From contig DBTN01000010.1 of NCBI GenBank assembly GCA_002307065.1, forward strand, positions 103,916-167,915: a DNA stretch of 64,000 bases. The letters are read 5' to 3'. The notes beneath the pieces are model-generated. The model was not told the DNA's origin, did not search any database, and saw only the letters and a program-made list of their open reading frames with translations. Below are positions 26,435-34,967 of the stretch, in pieces. Source of the stretch: Akkermansiaceae bacterium UBA1315. Its GTDB lineage: Bacteria; Verrucomicrobiota; Verrucomicrobiia; Verrucomicrobiales; Akkermansiaceae. Each line of letters opens with the position of its first letter. Position 1 is the first letter of the stretch. The position numbers and the translations under genes are program-made.

Positions 26435-28804
26435 TCATTCGCCTTTCATCACTTGTCTCACCAACGAAATCGGGATTACGTTCGGCTTCGCCACCGCCTC
26501 AATCCACTCGCTCGGATTTTTCGCCTTTACCGTCTCGATCGTAAAATCTTCCGATTTCACATTCGGTAAATCGCTCCAGTTCATCGGTGTCGAAACCAGC
26601 GCGCTTTTCCTCGCCCGCAAACACCACGGAGCCACACAAGTCGCACCACGTCCATTGCGCAACCAGTCGATAAAAATCTTACCGGTCCGTTTCGACTTGG
26701 AAATCTGAACCGTTAATTTCTTCGGATTCTTCGAAACTAAAAGTTCCGCCACCGCTTTCGTAAACGGCTTCATCACATCCCACTCATGCTTCGGTTTGCA
26801 GAAAACCACGATGTGAAGACCTTTCCCTCCGGAAGTTTTAACGACCGGATTCAGACCTATTTCGGTTAAAATATCTCGCAACAAAAACGCCGTCCCCAGC
26901 ACTTCTTCCCACGGCACCGTTTCCTCAGGATCCAAATCCCAAATCAACTGATCCGGTTTCGTCGCGCTCGTCAGTTTCGATCCCCAGATATGAATTTCGA
27001 CCACGCCGAACTGCACCAAGGCAATCAAACCGGTCAGATCATTGATATAACAAACGCTGTCCTTCTCATCCGGCAAAATCTTTTCCTTCACACTTTTCGG
27101 CAACTTCATCGGGAAGTGCTTCTGGAAAAAAATCTCACCTTCGATTCCTGATGGCGCTCGCAAAAATGAAAGCGGTCTTCTGATGACATAAGGCAGCATC
27201 ACCCCGCTGATCCGTTCATAATATTCAGCAACCTCCAGCTTCGTAATCTCCTTTTCAGGAAAAATGATCCGCTCGGGGTGAGTGATCTTCACACCCGCAA
27301 TCTCTGAGACACCAACCGGTTTTGCTGCTTCCAATTTCACTTTCGTAGGTTTCTTATCCATTCTCAGACCGATAAAACTTCCGTGCCTTATTGAACCATC
27401 GCCCGTCAATTCTGAGAATTTTACCTCCGCCACTAAAACCGGTTTCAACCAGATTGCACTTCGATCAACCGCAGTCTTTCCGGAAAACGGACTCTTCGAA
27501 ATGATATATTTCTGAAAATCCTCCAACAATTCACGCCGCTTATCATCGGAAAAACCGGTTCCGACTTTTCCCCGATAAATCAAGTCGCCGCCCTCGAACG
27601 AACCCATGATCAGCGCCCCGAATCCCGGGCAACTGTTCTTAGGCGGAGTGTAACCGCAAATGACAAACTCCTGCCGCGCTGTGCATTTGATTTTCCGCCA
27701 ACCTTGTCGAGAACCGAACAGATACCGGTCATTCACCGGTTTGCTCATAATCCCTTCGATCCCCATTTCACAAGCTTGCTTAAACAATTGCTCGCCCGCC
27801 TTTTGACCAACCCAATGCTCGGAATAAATTACCCGCTTGTTCTCTCCTGGAATAAATGCCCGCAACAATTCCTTCCGTTTCAGCAAAGGCTCATCCGCCA
27901 CGCTTTTCCCATGCAATCGTAAAATATCAAATGCGATAAACACACAAGATGTCGGATGTCTAGTGGTCAAAGCATCCTGCAACAATCCAAAACTCGTTCG
28001 ACCTTTCTCATCAAAAACCACGATCTCCCCATCGAGCCGAAAATCCTTCGCAGGCAATTCGGAAAGCCGATCCGCCATATCTCCAAATTTCTCCGTCCAA
28101 TCGTGACCGCCGCGTGTGATGAGCTTCACCTTGCCCTTTTCCTTCAGCGCCGTAACCCGGTAACCATCATATTTGATCTCGTGCAACCAGTCTTTTCCGG
28201 TCGGAACGGATTCATATAACTTCGAAAGTTGAAGATCCATCGGCTCGCTCCCGCCGGTTTCCTCAACCGGTTCGTCATCGATCTTTCGCAGCAGCCAGTT
28301 CCTCTTCTCATCGTCCGCTTTGCTAGTGCGAATCAAGACGAAATCCCCCTTCAACCGGTTTCCGAACAACCGAAACTTGATATGACCTTCATTGAAAGCG
28401 TCCCGCGCATCCGGCTTTTGATCAACCGGTTCCCAAGTGCCCGAATCCCATATCTTCACTTCTCCCGCTCCATACTGGCCTTTTGGAATGATTCCTTCGA
28501 AAGTGTTATAATCCACCGGGTGATCCTCAACCTCGACCGCCAGCCGTTTCATTTCTGGATCCATACTCGGGCCTTTCGGCACCGCCCAGCTTTTCATCAC
28601 TCCATCAAGCTCTAGCCTTAAATCGTAGTGCAGATTCCGAGCGTGATGCTCCTGCACAACGAAGGAATTTCCTCCAACCGGTTGAACTTTCGCCTCCGGT
28701 TCTGAAGTAAATTTCCAGTCGCGCTTGGCGAGATACCGGTCAAGCGCTCCGCTTGGCTTTGGCTGCTTTTTTGGCGACGGTTTTCTTTGCTTTTTTAGTG
28801 GCAT
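26435..28804 (-). CDS. ligD: Multifunctional DNA ligase D (NHEJ)
   Basis: About 789 residues in the order 3'-phosphoesterase (FVVQEHHARNLHYDLRLELD, then PSMDPEMKRLAVEVEDHPVDY), ATP-dependent ligase (lysine nucleophile in HEIKYDGYR), and LigD polymerase/primase (metal motif IWDLDPEE; SGGKGLHIVVFC). It repairs double-strand breaks with Ku. The gene begins inside the 3' end of ku. I take the ATG at 28804 (MPLKKQRKPS); the frame is open to 28864. The overlapping segment codes for Lys/Arg-rich tails in both proteins. Twelve ACCGGT hexamers lie within this gene. Confidence 0.95.
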   Translation of the reverse strand: MPLKKQRKPSPKKQPKPSGALDRYLAKRDWKFTSEPEAKVQPVGGNSFVVQEHHARNLHYDLRLELDGVMKSWAVPKGPSMDPEMKRLAVEVEDHPVDYNTFEGIIPKGQYGAGEVKIWDSGTWEPVDQKPDARDAFNEGHIKFRLFGNRLKGDFVLIRTSKADDEKRNWLLRKIDDEPVEETGGSEPMDLQLSKLYESVPTGKDWLHEIKYDGYRVTALKEKGKVKLITRGGHDWTEKFGDMADRLSELPAKDFRLDGEIVVFDEKGRTSFGLLQDALTTRHPTSCVFIAFDILRLHGKSVADEPLLKRKELLRAFIPGENKRVIYSEHWVGQKAGEQLFKQACEMGIEGIMSKPVNDRYLFGSRQGWRKIKCTARQEFVICGYTPPKNSCPGFGALIMGSFEGGDLIYRGKVGTGFSDDKRRELLEDFQKYIISKSPFSGKTAVDRSAIWLKPVLVAEVKFSELTGDGSIRHGSFIGLRMDKKPTKVKLEAAKPVGVSEIAGVKITHPERIIFPEKEITKLEVAEYYERISGVMLPYVIRRPLSFLRAPSGIEGEIFFQKHFPMKLPKSVKEKILPDEKDSVCYINDLTGLIALVQFGVVEIHIWGSKLTSATKPDQLIWDLDPEETVPWEEVLGTAFLLRDILTEIGLNPVVKTSGGKGLHIVVFCKPKHEWDVMKPFTKAVAELLVSKNPKKLTVQISKSKRTGKIFIDWLRNGRGATCVAPWCLRARKSALVSTPMNWSDLPNVKSEDFTIETVKAKNPSEWIEAVAKPNVIPISLVRQVMKGE

Positions 28805-29654
28805 TTTTCTTCGCCGTTGGAGTTTTTTTGGCCGCCTTCTTCGCAACCGGTTTCTTGCCAGCACCTTCCACGCTGCGCTTCAGGTAATCCATCAGATCAA
28901 CCACGTTTCCGGAGTCCGATTCCGCATCGTCATTATCGTCACCTTCGGAAACATCCGCAGCCGTTTCTCCGCTTTGGACTTTCTTTTCGATATATTCCAT
29001 CAGCGCCTGACGATAATCATCATGATATCTCTCGGGCTCCCATTTGACGGTCATGGACTCGACCAATTGCGCCGCAAGTTCCACTTCGCGCTTTTTGGGT
29101 TCCTGCGTTTGATCATCCGGCAGATCCAATTTCGCCGCCGACTGCAACTCCTGCGGAAACCGAAGCAACATCATCACGATCACTTCCCCTCGCACAAAAA
29201 CCGCCGTCAGGTATTCACGAGTCCGGATGACCACCTTGGCGATCCCTGCCTTACCGGTTTTTTTCAAAGTCGAACGTAGCAATGCATAAGCTCGCTGACC
29301 GCGTTTATCCGGTTCGAGGAAATACGGCTTATCAAAAAGCAGCGGATCGATTTCTTCCAACGAAACAAAATCATCGATCGAAACCGTCTTACTCAATTTC
29401 GGTTTCACCGCCTCCATTTCCTCTTCGGAAAGAAGAACATAGTGGCCCTTTTCATATTCGAAGCCTTTCACCATCGCCTCCCAGGGAACCTCCTCGCCGG
29501 TGTCCGCATTCACCCGCTCATAACGCACCCGCGCTCGATCGCGACTATCCACCAAGTGAAGTTGAATGTCCGGTCGTGTGTCGGCGGAATACAAAGAAAC
29601 CGGGATGTTGACCAAACCAAACGCGATGGTCCCTTTCCAAATGGCTCGTGGCAT
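28740..29654 (-). CDS. ku: Ku DNA end-binding protein
   Basis: A 304-residue protein from the ATG at 29654 (MPRAIWKGTIAFGLVNIPVSL), chosen because GAGGAG lies 5 bp upstream. The bacterial Ku core is complete (PFEYEKGHYV-like segment, SIDDFVSLEEIDPLLFDKPY). An extended Lys/Ala-rich C-terminal tail runs over the last ~45 residues and contains several KKA repeats. Such tails bind DNA in other bacterial Ku proteins. It is the first gene of a ku-ligD unit, and the 3' end overlaps ligD by about 65 bp. Confidence 0.95.
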   Translation of the reverse strand: MPRAIWKGTIAFGLVNIPVSLYSADTRPDIQLHLVDSRDRARVRYERVNADTGEEVPWEAMVKGFEYEKGHYVLLSEEEMEAVKPKLSKTVSIDDFVSLEEIDPLLFDKPYFLEPDKRGQRAYALLRSTLKKTGKAGIAKVVIRTREYLTAVFVRGEVIVMMLLRFPQELQSAAKLDLPDDQTQEPKKREVELAAQLVESMTVKWEPERYHDDYRQALMEYIEKKVQSGETAADVSEGDDNDDAESDSGNVVDLMDYLKRSVEGAGKKPVAKKAAKKTPTAKKNATKKAKKTVAKKAAKAKRSA

Positions 29655-29876
29655 AAACTCCTCTTCGCATTCGACATGCCACAGGATGAACGTCTTAGCC
29701 ACAACGCGCTGAGGATCGAATCAGCCCACAGATCGTTGCAAATCCAAAGGCATGAAGTGCAAAACGCATCTTGATTGGAAATCGAAAATGGGATCGATGG
29801 CTCGCGAACGCATGTCACACAAGGGCTCGCTGGCTTCGCGTCCAGATGGCGCGGGGTGCGCTAGAGAAACCAAGTC

Positions 29877-30374
29877 ATGAAAACACAAAACCATTCAAAA
29901 GATTTAAACCGCGACCCTATCACTGGTGAACCCGGCTCCCATCCGGTTGGAACCGGTCTGGGCGCAGCCAGCGCGGGCGCTGCAGGCGTTGCCATCGGAG
30001 CAGCTGCAGGACCCATCGGAGCAGCCGTCGGCGGCGTCGTTGGAAGCGTGGTGGGTGCGATCATTGGCCACAATGTCGCCGAAGGAATCGATCCAACAGC
30101 AGAGCACGCTCACTGGAACGAAAGATATCAAGACGAGCCGTATTACGATTCGTCCTACGAATATTCGGACTACGAGCCAGCCTATCACCTTGGCTTTGAT
30201 CGTCGGGCGGAATACAGTGGACGCACCTTCGAGGAGGTCGAAGGGCACATGGAAAAAGAATGGGAGACCTCAAAAGGAAAATCACGCCTCCCATGGGAGA
30301 AAGCCCGCCCCGCCGCACATGCGAGTTGGAGCCGGGTCGAAGATACCCTTTCCCGCAAAAGCGAAAACCTCTAA
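29877..30374 (+). CDS. Glycine-zipper protein of unknown function
   Basis: A 165-residue protein. Residues 25-68 form an Ala/Gly-rich helix pair with glycine-zipper spacing (GTGLGAASAGAAGVAIGAAA, then GPIGAAVGGVVGSVVGAIIG). An acidic/aromatic segment rich in Tyr (YQDEPYYDSSYEYSDYEPAY) and a charged C-terminus with WEKARPAAHASW follow. There is no signal peptide. Glycine zippers pack in membranes or self-associate; a stress-related role is often supposed for such proteins, but nothing here shows it. Confidence 0.65.
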   Translation: MKTQNHSKDLNRDPITGEPGSHPVGTGLGAASAGAAGVAIGAAAGPIGAAVGGVVGSVVGAIIGHNVAEGIDPTAEHAHWNERYQDEPYYDSSYEYSDYEPAYHLGFDRRAEYSGRTFEEVEGHMEKEWETSKGKSRLPWEKARPAAHASWSRVEDTLSRKSENL

Positions 30375-30402
30375 CATGCCCTGGCATCGCCGCTTAGATC
30401 CC

Positions 30403-30433
30403 CAAGCCTAACCGGTCCCTCCGGTTGGGCTTG
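30403..30433. terminator. Strong hairpin between the glycine-zipper and YihY genes
   Basis: A 13-bp stem with one G-U pair (CAAGCCTAACCGG / CCGGTTGGGCTTG) and loop TCCCT. There is no good T-run on the plus side (TATCATTT). It lies 28 bp after one stop and 15 bp before the next ATG, so it may be a terminator or a regulatory RNA structure. The two arms carry AACCGG and CCGGTT halves of the abundant palindrome. Confidence 0.5.
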
Positions 30434-30448
30434 TATCATTTCGACCCC

Positions 30449-31366
30449 ATGAACGCTTCCCCGCTGAATTTAATCAAAGAAACATTCGCAGAATGGTTAA
30501 AAGACCGCGCCACCCAGATGAGCGCGGCACTGGCTTACTATTCTGTCTTCTCTCTTGCCCCGCTTTTGATCATCGCGATTTCGGTCGCCGGAATCGTTTT
30601 TGGCGAGGACGCCGCTCGCGAAGTTTTATCAAAGGAACTTTCCGGAGCCATGGGTGAGCAAGCGGCAAGCGCGCTTGAGGGAATGGTCCAAAGCGCTCAA
30701 AAAGGAAACAACAGCGGCTGGATGGCGGCGGTCGGAATCGTCACGCTTTTGATCAGCGCCTCCGGAGTTTTCGGACAATTAAAAGAATCGATGAATATCG
30801 TTTGGAAAGTCGAATCCAAACCAGACCGCGGAATCAAAGGCATTATCAAAGACCGGTTTCTATCGATGTCGATGGTGCTCGGAACCGGTTTCCTTCTTTT
30901 GGTGTCGCTCATTTTATCCACCGCATTGAGCGCGGCGAATGATTATCTGAGTCGAGCTTTACCCATTCATCCGCTTTTATGGCAGATCCTCGGGTTTGTT
31001 GTCAGCTTTGCGACGGTGGTTTTGTTGTTTGCGATGCTTTTCAAATTCCTACCGGACGCCAAAATCCGCTGGAGCGACGTCTGGATCGGCGCGGGAATCA
31101 CCGGTTTTCTTTTCTCCGTCGGTAAATCTCTCTTGGCTTGGTATCTCAGCATGGAAAGCACCGCTTCCGCCTTCGGAGTGGCTGGAGCTCTGGTGCTGAT
31201 CTTGTTATGGGTTTATTATTCCTCACTGATCCTTCTGTTCGGGGCAGAGTTCACTCAAGTCTATGCCCGCTCAAGAGGCCACCTGATTTCCCCTACAAAA
31301 AACGCGGTGCTCCGTTCGGATTTCACCGAAACGGCGTTCCCTTCCGAACCTTCGGGCGAGGTATGA
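30449..31366 (+). CDS. YihY/BrkB-family inner-membrane protein
   Basis: A 305-residue polytopic protein from the ATG at 30449. The N-terminal RATQMSAALAYYSVFSLAPLL is the family's hallmark. Six hydrophobic helices follow, with VWKVESKP and WIGAGITGFLFSVGKSLLAWYL between them and FGVAGALVLILLWVYYSSLI near the end. It is often misannotated as RNase BN; the family's function is unclear. It is divergent in role from the neighbouring nitrogen genes. Confidence 0.85.
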   Translation: MNASPLNLIKETFAEWLKDRATQMSAALAYYSVFSLAPLLIIAISVAGIVFGEDAAREVLSKELSGAMGEQAASALEGMVQSAQKGNNSGWMAAVGIVTLLISASGVFGQLKESMNIVWKVESKPDRGIKGIIKDRFLSMSMVLGTGFLLLVSLILSTALSAANDYLSRALPIHPLLWQILGFVVSFATVVLLFAMLFKFLPDAKIRWSDVWIGAGITGFLFSVGKSLLAWYLSMESTASAFGVAGALVLILLWVYYSSLILLFGAEFTQVYARSRGHLISPTKNAVLRSDFTETAFPSEPSGEV

Positions 31367-31425
31367 TCCGCGCTCATCACGAAGGTAAACCGGCTTCACC
31401 GTCTTTCCGCCCACGTCGTCCATTC

Positions 31426-31442
31426 ATGGCAGGTATCGCGCT
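31426..31442 (+). promoter_or_regulatory. Candidate sigma-54-type promoter of the porin gene
   Basis: ATGGCAGGTATCGCGCT has GG and GC separated by exactly 10 nt, the -24/-12 geometry of sigma-54 promoters. A transcript would start about 17 nt before the porin ATG. The same spacing occurs before the NasS-like gene and nrtA. The -12 half is a poor match to TTGC. Confidence 0.4.
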
Positions 31443-31468
31443 GCATCTGGCATCGCCTACACACTACC

Positions 31469-32677
31469 ATGAAACTAAAGACGCTTTTTCTCCTTACGTC
31501 GCCCCTTCTCCATGCGGGAACTCCGACAACAGCCCTCACCGACCCAGCTCTCGCCACCGAGCCCGCGCCGGAACCTTGGATCAAACCGATCATCGACATC
31601 CGATCCCGTTATGAGTTCGGAGACGTTGATCGCCTTGATCCCTCTCACGCCTTCACACTCCGGGAGCGGCTCGGCATTAAAACCGCTGCGTTCCATGGAT
31701 TCAGCGCGCTGATTGAAGGTGAGTTTTCGCAAGCGCTCGTTGACGATTACAACTCAGGCGCACCCGGTGCCGATCCTACGGTCGCCGGCAACACCGTCAT
31801 TTCCGATCCGGAAACAAACGAACTCAATCAGGCCTATCTGCAGTATTTCGGTTTCGACACGACGGCGAAACTCGGTCGCCAACGCATCATCTACGACAAC
31901 GCCGCTTTTATCGGAAATGTCGGCTGGCGCCAAAACGAACAGACTTTCGACGCCCTCTCGCTCAACAGCACGAAATTCGAAAAACTGACGCTCAACTATG
32001 CCTACATTGACCAAGTGAACCGCATCTTTGGCTCCGAGGCGATCGGCACCAATCAAGACGTCTCAGGAAACATTCATCTTTTCAACGCCTCCTACACCGG
32101 TCTCGAAGGCATCACAATGGGAGCTTATGCCTACTTGATGGATTTCGAAGATGTCGAAGGATGGGACAACCATACGTTCGGATTCAGCGCGAGTGGCACC
32201 CTTGCGGAGATCTTGTTTTATGGAGAATTTGCCTATCAAGATGAGGCTGGAACGAGCAATCAGGAAGAAGCGCTCTACTCCCACGTCACCGCGACCAAAA
32301 CCTTTGGCAAACAATCGTTAACCCTTGGCCTTGAACACCTCGATGCAGGTTTTCAAACTCCTCTCGCCACCGTTCACGCTTTTAACGGATTCGCCGATGT
32401 CTTTATCGGTCAACGCATCAACGGCACCCTCCCCGGCCTGACTGATGTATATCTCTCCCACACTCTCCCCATCCTTTATGGAATGAAATGGACCAACGTG
32501 GTCCATGCCTATGGAGATAATGAAATGTCGACCGGCCTGGGCTGGGAATATGATTCGGTGATCCTGAAAAAGTTCGACAAACATTTCACGGCCATCGGCA
32601 AGTTTTCGCACTTCGAAACCGAAAGCGCCTACCCGACCACCACCCGAATCTCACTGGAGCTGAACTATTCGTTCTAA
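31469..32677 (+). CDS. Outer-membrane beta-barrel porin, alginate-export-like
   Basis: A 402-residue protein with an N-terminal signal (MKLKTLFLLTSPLLHAGTPT). It has many alternating amphipathic strands, the segment LGRQRIIYDNAAFIGNVGWR typical of the alginate-export porin family, and a C-terminal Phe (LELNYSF) as used by the BAM machinery. It lies directly upstream of the nitrate locus and shares a candidate promoter element with it, so it may be the outer-membrane entry route for nitrate or another anion. That role is inference. Confidence 0.75.
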   Translation: MKLKTLFLLTSPLLHAGTPTTALTDPALATEPAPEPWIKPIIDIRSRYEFGDVDRLDPSHAFTLRERLGIKTAAFHGFSALIEGEFSQALVDDYNSGAPGADPTVAGNTVISDPETNELNQAYLQYFGFDTTAKLGRQRIIYDNAAFIGNVGWRQNEQTFDALSLNSTKFEKLTLNYAYIDQVNRIFGSEAIGTNQDVSGNIHLFNASYTGLEGITMGAYAYLMDFEDVEGWDNHTFGFSASGTLAEILFYGEFAYQDEAGTSNQEEALYSHVTATKTFGKQSLTLGLEHLDAGFQTPLATVHAFNGFADVFIGQRINGTLPGLTDVYLSHTLPILYGMKWTNVVHAYGDNEMSTGLGWEYDSVILKKFDKHFTAIGKFSHFETESAYPTTTRISLELNYSF

Positions 32678-32699
32678 CGTCGGTGGGTTAGAACGAGCT

Positions 32700-32745
32700 G
32701 GAGTTTGGATTTGATGGCATCCAAACTCCGGCAAGTTTCTTTTTG
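32700..32745 (+). terminator. Terminator after the porin gene
   Basis: A perfect 11-bp stem (GGAGTTTGGAT / ATCCAAACTCC, 8-nt loop) is followed 8 nt later by TTTCTTTTT. A second 8-bp stem (CGTTCTAA / TTAGAACG, 32670-32695) spans the porin stop codon. The structure may also end the convergent lysR transcript. Confidence 0.8.
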
Positions 32746-32750
32746 AAATG

Positions 32751-33668
32751 TTAATTCTCCCGACCCGGCATCGCCGCGAACGCCATCTCACAAAGTCCGA
32801 TAAACGTTTCTTCCACCAAACTCGGTTCGCGTCCTGCGGAATGAAACACTCCCCATTCCCGCTGGATCCCCGGTTCTGGGAGCGCCACCACCTTTAAACT
32901 TCCGTCGGAAATTTCGCGGGCCGCGACCCAGGATGCGACCACCCCGACACCGACGCCGAGTTTGGCCATCTCTTTGATCGCTTGCATGTCCCCGAGGACC
33001 AACGGCTTTTTACCTCGACCTCCCTTTTTCTCCAACCACTCGTCGATCAACCGGTGAGTTTCGGTTGCCTTCGCATAAATAATAAACTGCTGGTCCGCCA
33101 ACGTCGGCAATATCGGTTCATCATCTTTCACCCACGGATGAAAAGGAGAGACGACAAATGCCAACTGATCATGAAACATCGGCCGGTAACCTTCGTCACT
33201 GCGACCGCGCGGACGGAGGCCGACCACCAGATCCAGTTCGGCATCCGCCAAACGATCTAACAGAACGGTCGTATCGCCCGCTTCAATGACCGGTTCACAT
33301 CGGGGAAAACAATCGCGAAACTCTCGCAGCACCGACGGCACAATAAAATGACACAAACTGTGGGGAGTGCCGATACGAATCCGCGTCTGCCCCCAACGCC
33401 GCAGGCCGTCCAGATCCCGGCTCGCCTGATCCAGCTCGAAGATCACTCGCTTGCAGCGCTTCAGCAAAAGCTCGCCCTCCACGGTCAAAGCGATTTTTTT
33501 TCCAGATCGATCTAACAGCTTACAACTGAGCTGCTCTTCCAACGTCCGCAACGAGTGACTCACGGCGGATTGCGTCACGAAAAGCCGCCGCGCCGCTAAC
33601 GTAAAGCTGCCATCCTCAACCACCGCCACAAAGGCCCGGAGCTGTCGCAAATCAGGAACCCAATCCAT
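32751..33668 (-). CDS. LysR-family transcriptional regulator
   Basis: A 305-residue protein with an N-terminal winged helix (LRQLRAFVAVVEDGSFTLAA, then QSAVSHSLRTLEEQL) and a periplasmic-binding-like effector domain. It is divergent from the NasS-like nitrate sensor gene across 95 bp. That arrangement is typical for a LysR protein controlling the neighbour. Regulators of nitrate assimilation in several bacteria (NtcB, Nac, NirR types) are LysR proteins, so a nitrogen role is plausible. The effector is unknown. Confidence 0.85.
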   Translation of the reverse strand: MDWVPDLRQLRAFVAVVEDGSFTLAARRLFVTQSAVSHSLRTLEEQLSCKLLDRSGKKIALTVEGELLLKRCKRVIFELDQASRDLDGLRRWGQTRIRIGTPHSLCHFIVPSVLREFRDCFPRCEPVIEAGDTTVLLDRLADAELDLVVGLRPRGRSDEGYRPMFHDQLAFVVSPFHPWVKDDEPILPTLADQQFIIYAKATETHRLIDEWLEKKGGRGKKPLVLGDMQAIKEMAKLGVGVGVVASWVAAREISDGSLKVVALPEPGIQREWGVFHSAGREPSLVEETFIGLCEMAFAAMPGREN

Positions 33669-33718
33669 GGAAATGAATATCTTTCATCATCATACGATTC
33701 ACAAATCAGCATGGCTTA

Positions 33719-33740
33719 TGCCAAATCCTGCAAATTGGCA
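33719..33740. promoter_or_regulatory. Inverted repeat in the lysR / NasS-like intergenic region
   Basis: TGCCAA-N10-TTGGCA is an inverted repeat of the size bound by LysR-type dimers. It lies midway between the divergent genes. Its right arm is also the -24 half of the candidate sigma-54 element. Confidence 0.4.
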
Positions 33741-33754
33741 TTGGATTCGCTTTA
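33735..33754 (+). promoter_or_regulatory. Candidate sigma-54-type promoter of the NasS-like gene
   Basis: TTGGCA-N7-CGCTTTA, with GG and GC 10 nt apart. The same 13 fixed bases at the same spacing occur upstream of nrtA (37355-37374). The -12 GC is only 13 nt from the annotated ATG at 33764, so the leader would be almost absent, or the true start lies slightly downstream. Confidence 0.5.
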
Positions 33755-33763
33755 CTAGCCGGG

Positions 33764-34810
33764 ATGCCAAACAGAACCCGCCTTTCCCATGGCCCCACGA
33801 TTCGTCTCGGTTTTGTACCACTGAGCGACTGTGCACCGATCGCGGTCGCGCAGGAAGAGGGCATTTTCAAACGCCACGGTCTGCGCGTCCAGCTCTCCCG
33901 AGAACTCGGCTGGGCCTCGGTTCGGGACAAGGTGTTTTATGGAGATCTCGATGCATCTCAAGCGATCGCCGGCATTTCATTTGCGCTCGGACTTGGCCTC
34001 ACCGGTTTGAAATGTGAAGTCGCCGTTCCGCTCATCCTCAATCTGCACGGAAATGCGATCACGCTTTCCCGGGAGCTTCCTCCGGAAATGCTGGGCAAGG
34101 GCGAGGGCCTCAGATCGTTTCTCACCCATTCGTGGAAAAAGGACCGCCCCTTCACCGTTGCCGCTACCCATCGCTGCTCCTCCCATCATATTCTTCTCCA
34201 CCAGTGGATGAAAAAACACGGGATTGATCCGGCCACCGAGGCCGAAATTATTTTCCTTCCACCACCCCTGATGTCGCGCCAACTGAAAGCCGGTCATATC
34301 GACGGCTATTGCGTGGGCGACCCATGGAATTCGGAATCCATCATCGATGGGACCGGTTGGTGTCCGGTCACCTCGGCCGATCTTTCGTACGGTCACCCGG
34401 AAAAGGTTCTGCTGGTTTCCGGAAACTTTCTCCGTGAGCGCCACAACGACACCCTCGCTCTGGTCGCAGCCTTGCTTGAAGCCTGCCAGCTCTGCCAAGA
34501 TCCGGATTTCCGGCCGGAACTCATCAACATTCTTTCGAAAAAAGATTACACAGGCGTCTCGCCAGAGATCCTCAAAAACAGCCTCGGGCCTGTTTTTGAT
34601 TCCGGAGCCGGCCTGACCGACGCGTCGTCGTTTCATATCTTCCACGGTGAGTCGGTGAATCGCCCGACCGTCGACAAAGCCTCCTGGGTCCTTGCAGGTC
34701 TTCGCGACACCGGCACTTTTCCGGAATCCTCCTGCGGCTCGATTTCCCGAATCTATCGCGAAGACCTTTTTAACGCCGCTTCCCAGCTCGTGCCTTCGAT
34801 GGCGGTGTAG
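33764..34810 (+). CDS. nasS: NasS/NrtA-like nitrate-binding protein without signal peptide (cytoplasmic sensor)
   Basis: A 348-residue protein of the NrtA/CmpA/NasS family. RLGFVPLSDCAPIAVAQEEG and GWASVRDKVFYGDLDASQAI match the ligand-binding lobe, and HIDGYCVGDPWNSESI is the conserved NrtA motif. It starts directly with the domain and has no Sec, Tat or lipoprotein signal, unlike the true NrtA at 37402. In Paracoccus and Azotobacter such a protein, NasS, senses nitrate and sequesters the ANTAR antiterminator NasT. No NasT is encoded in this window. The divergent LysR gene could be its partner instead. The symbol is by similarity. Confidence 0.7.
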   Translation: MPNRTRLSHGPTIRLGFVPLSDCAPIAVAQEEGIFKRHGLRVQLSRELGWASVRDKVFYGDLDASQAIAGISFALGLGLTGLKCEVAVPLILNLHGNAITLSRELPPEMLGKGEGLRSFLTHSWKKDRPFTVAATHRCSSHHILLHQWMKKHGIDPATEAEIIFLPPPLMSRQLKAGHIDGYCVGDPWNSESIIDGTGWCPVTSADLSYGHPEKVLLVSGNFLRERHNDTLALVAALLEACQLCQDPDFRPELINILSKKDYTGVSPEILKNSLGPVFDSGAGLTDASSFHIFHGESVNRPTVDKASWVLAGLRDTGTFPESSCGSISRIYREDLFNAASQLVPSMAV

Positions 34811-34818
34811 GCGCGGCG

Positions 34819-34929
34819 CTAGAATCCACCTTGGCATCCTCGCATCAGAGCCATCAAGATCACCGATCCGATGATCGACACGACGATGGAGCCAAGGCAG
34901 CCCATTCGGTTAGAAAAGAATGCGAACAT
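34819..34929 (-). CDS. Small one-helix membrane protein
   Basis: A 36-codon frame: MFAFFSNRMGCLGSIVVSII followed by a hydrophobic stretch (GSVILMALMR) and a polar tail GCQGGF. The NRMGCLGS segment before a single transmembrane helix is a pattern I associate with conserved small bacterial membrane proteins. It lies 38 bp downstream of katE on the same strand, so it may be co-transcribed. No Shine-Dalgarno sequence is evident. The function is unknown. Confidence 0.5.
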   Translation of the reverse strand: MFAFFSNRMGCLGSIVVSIIGSVILMALMRGCQGGF

Positions 34930-34967
34930 TTCGGCACGGTGGATTCTTGATGGCGACGAGAGTGATA

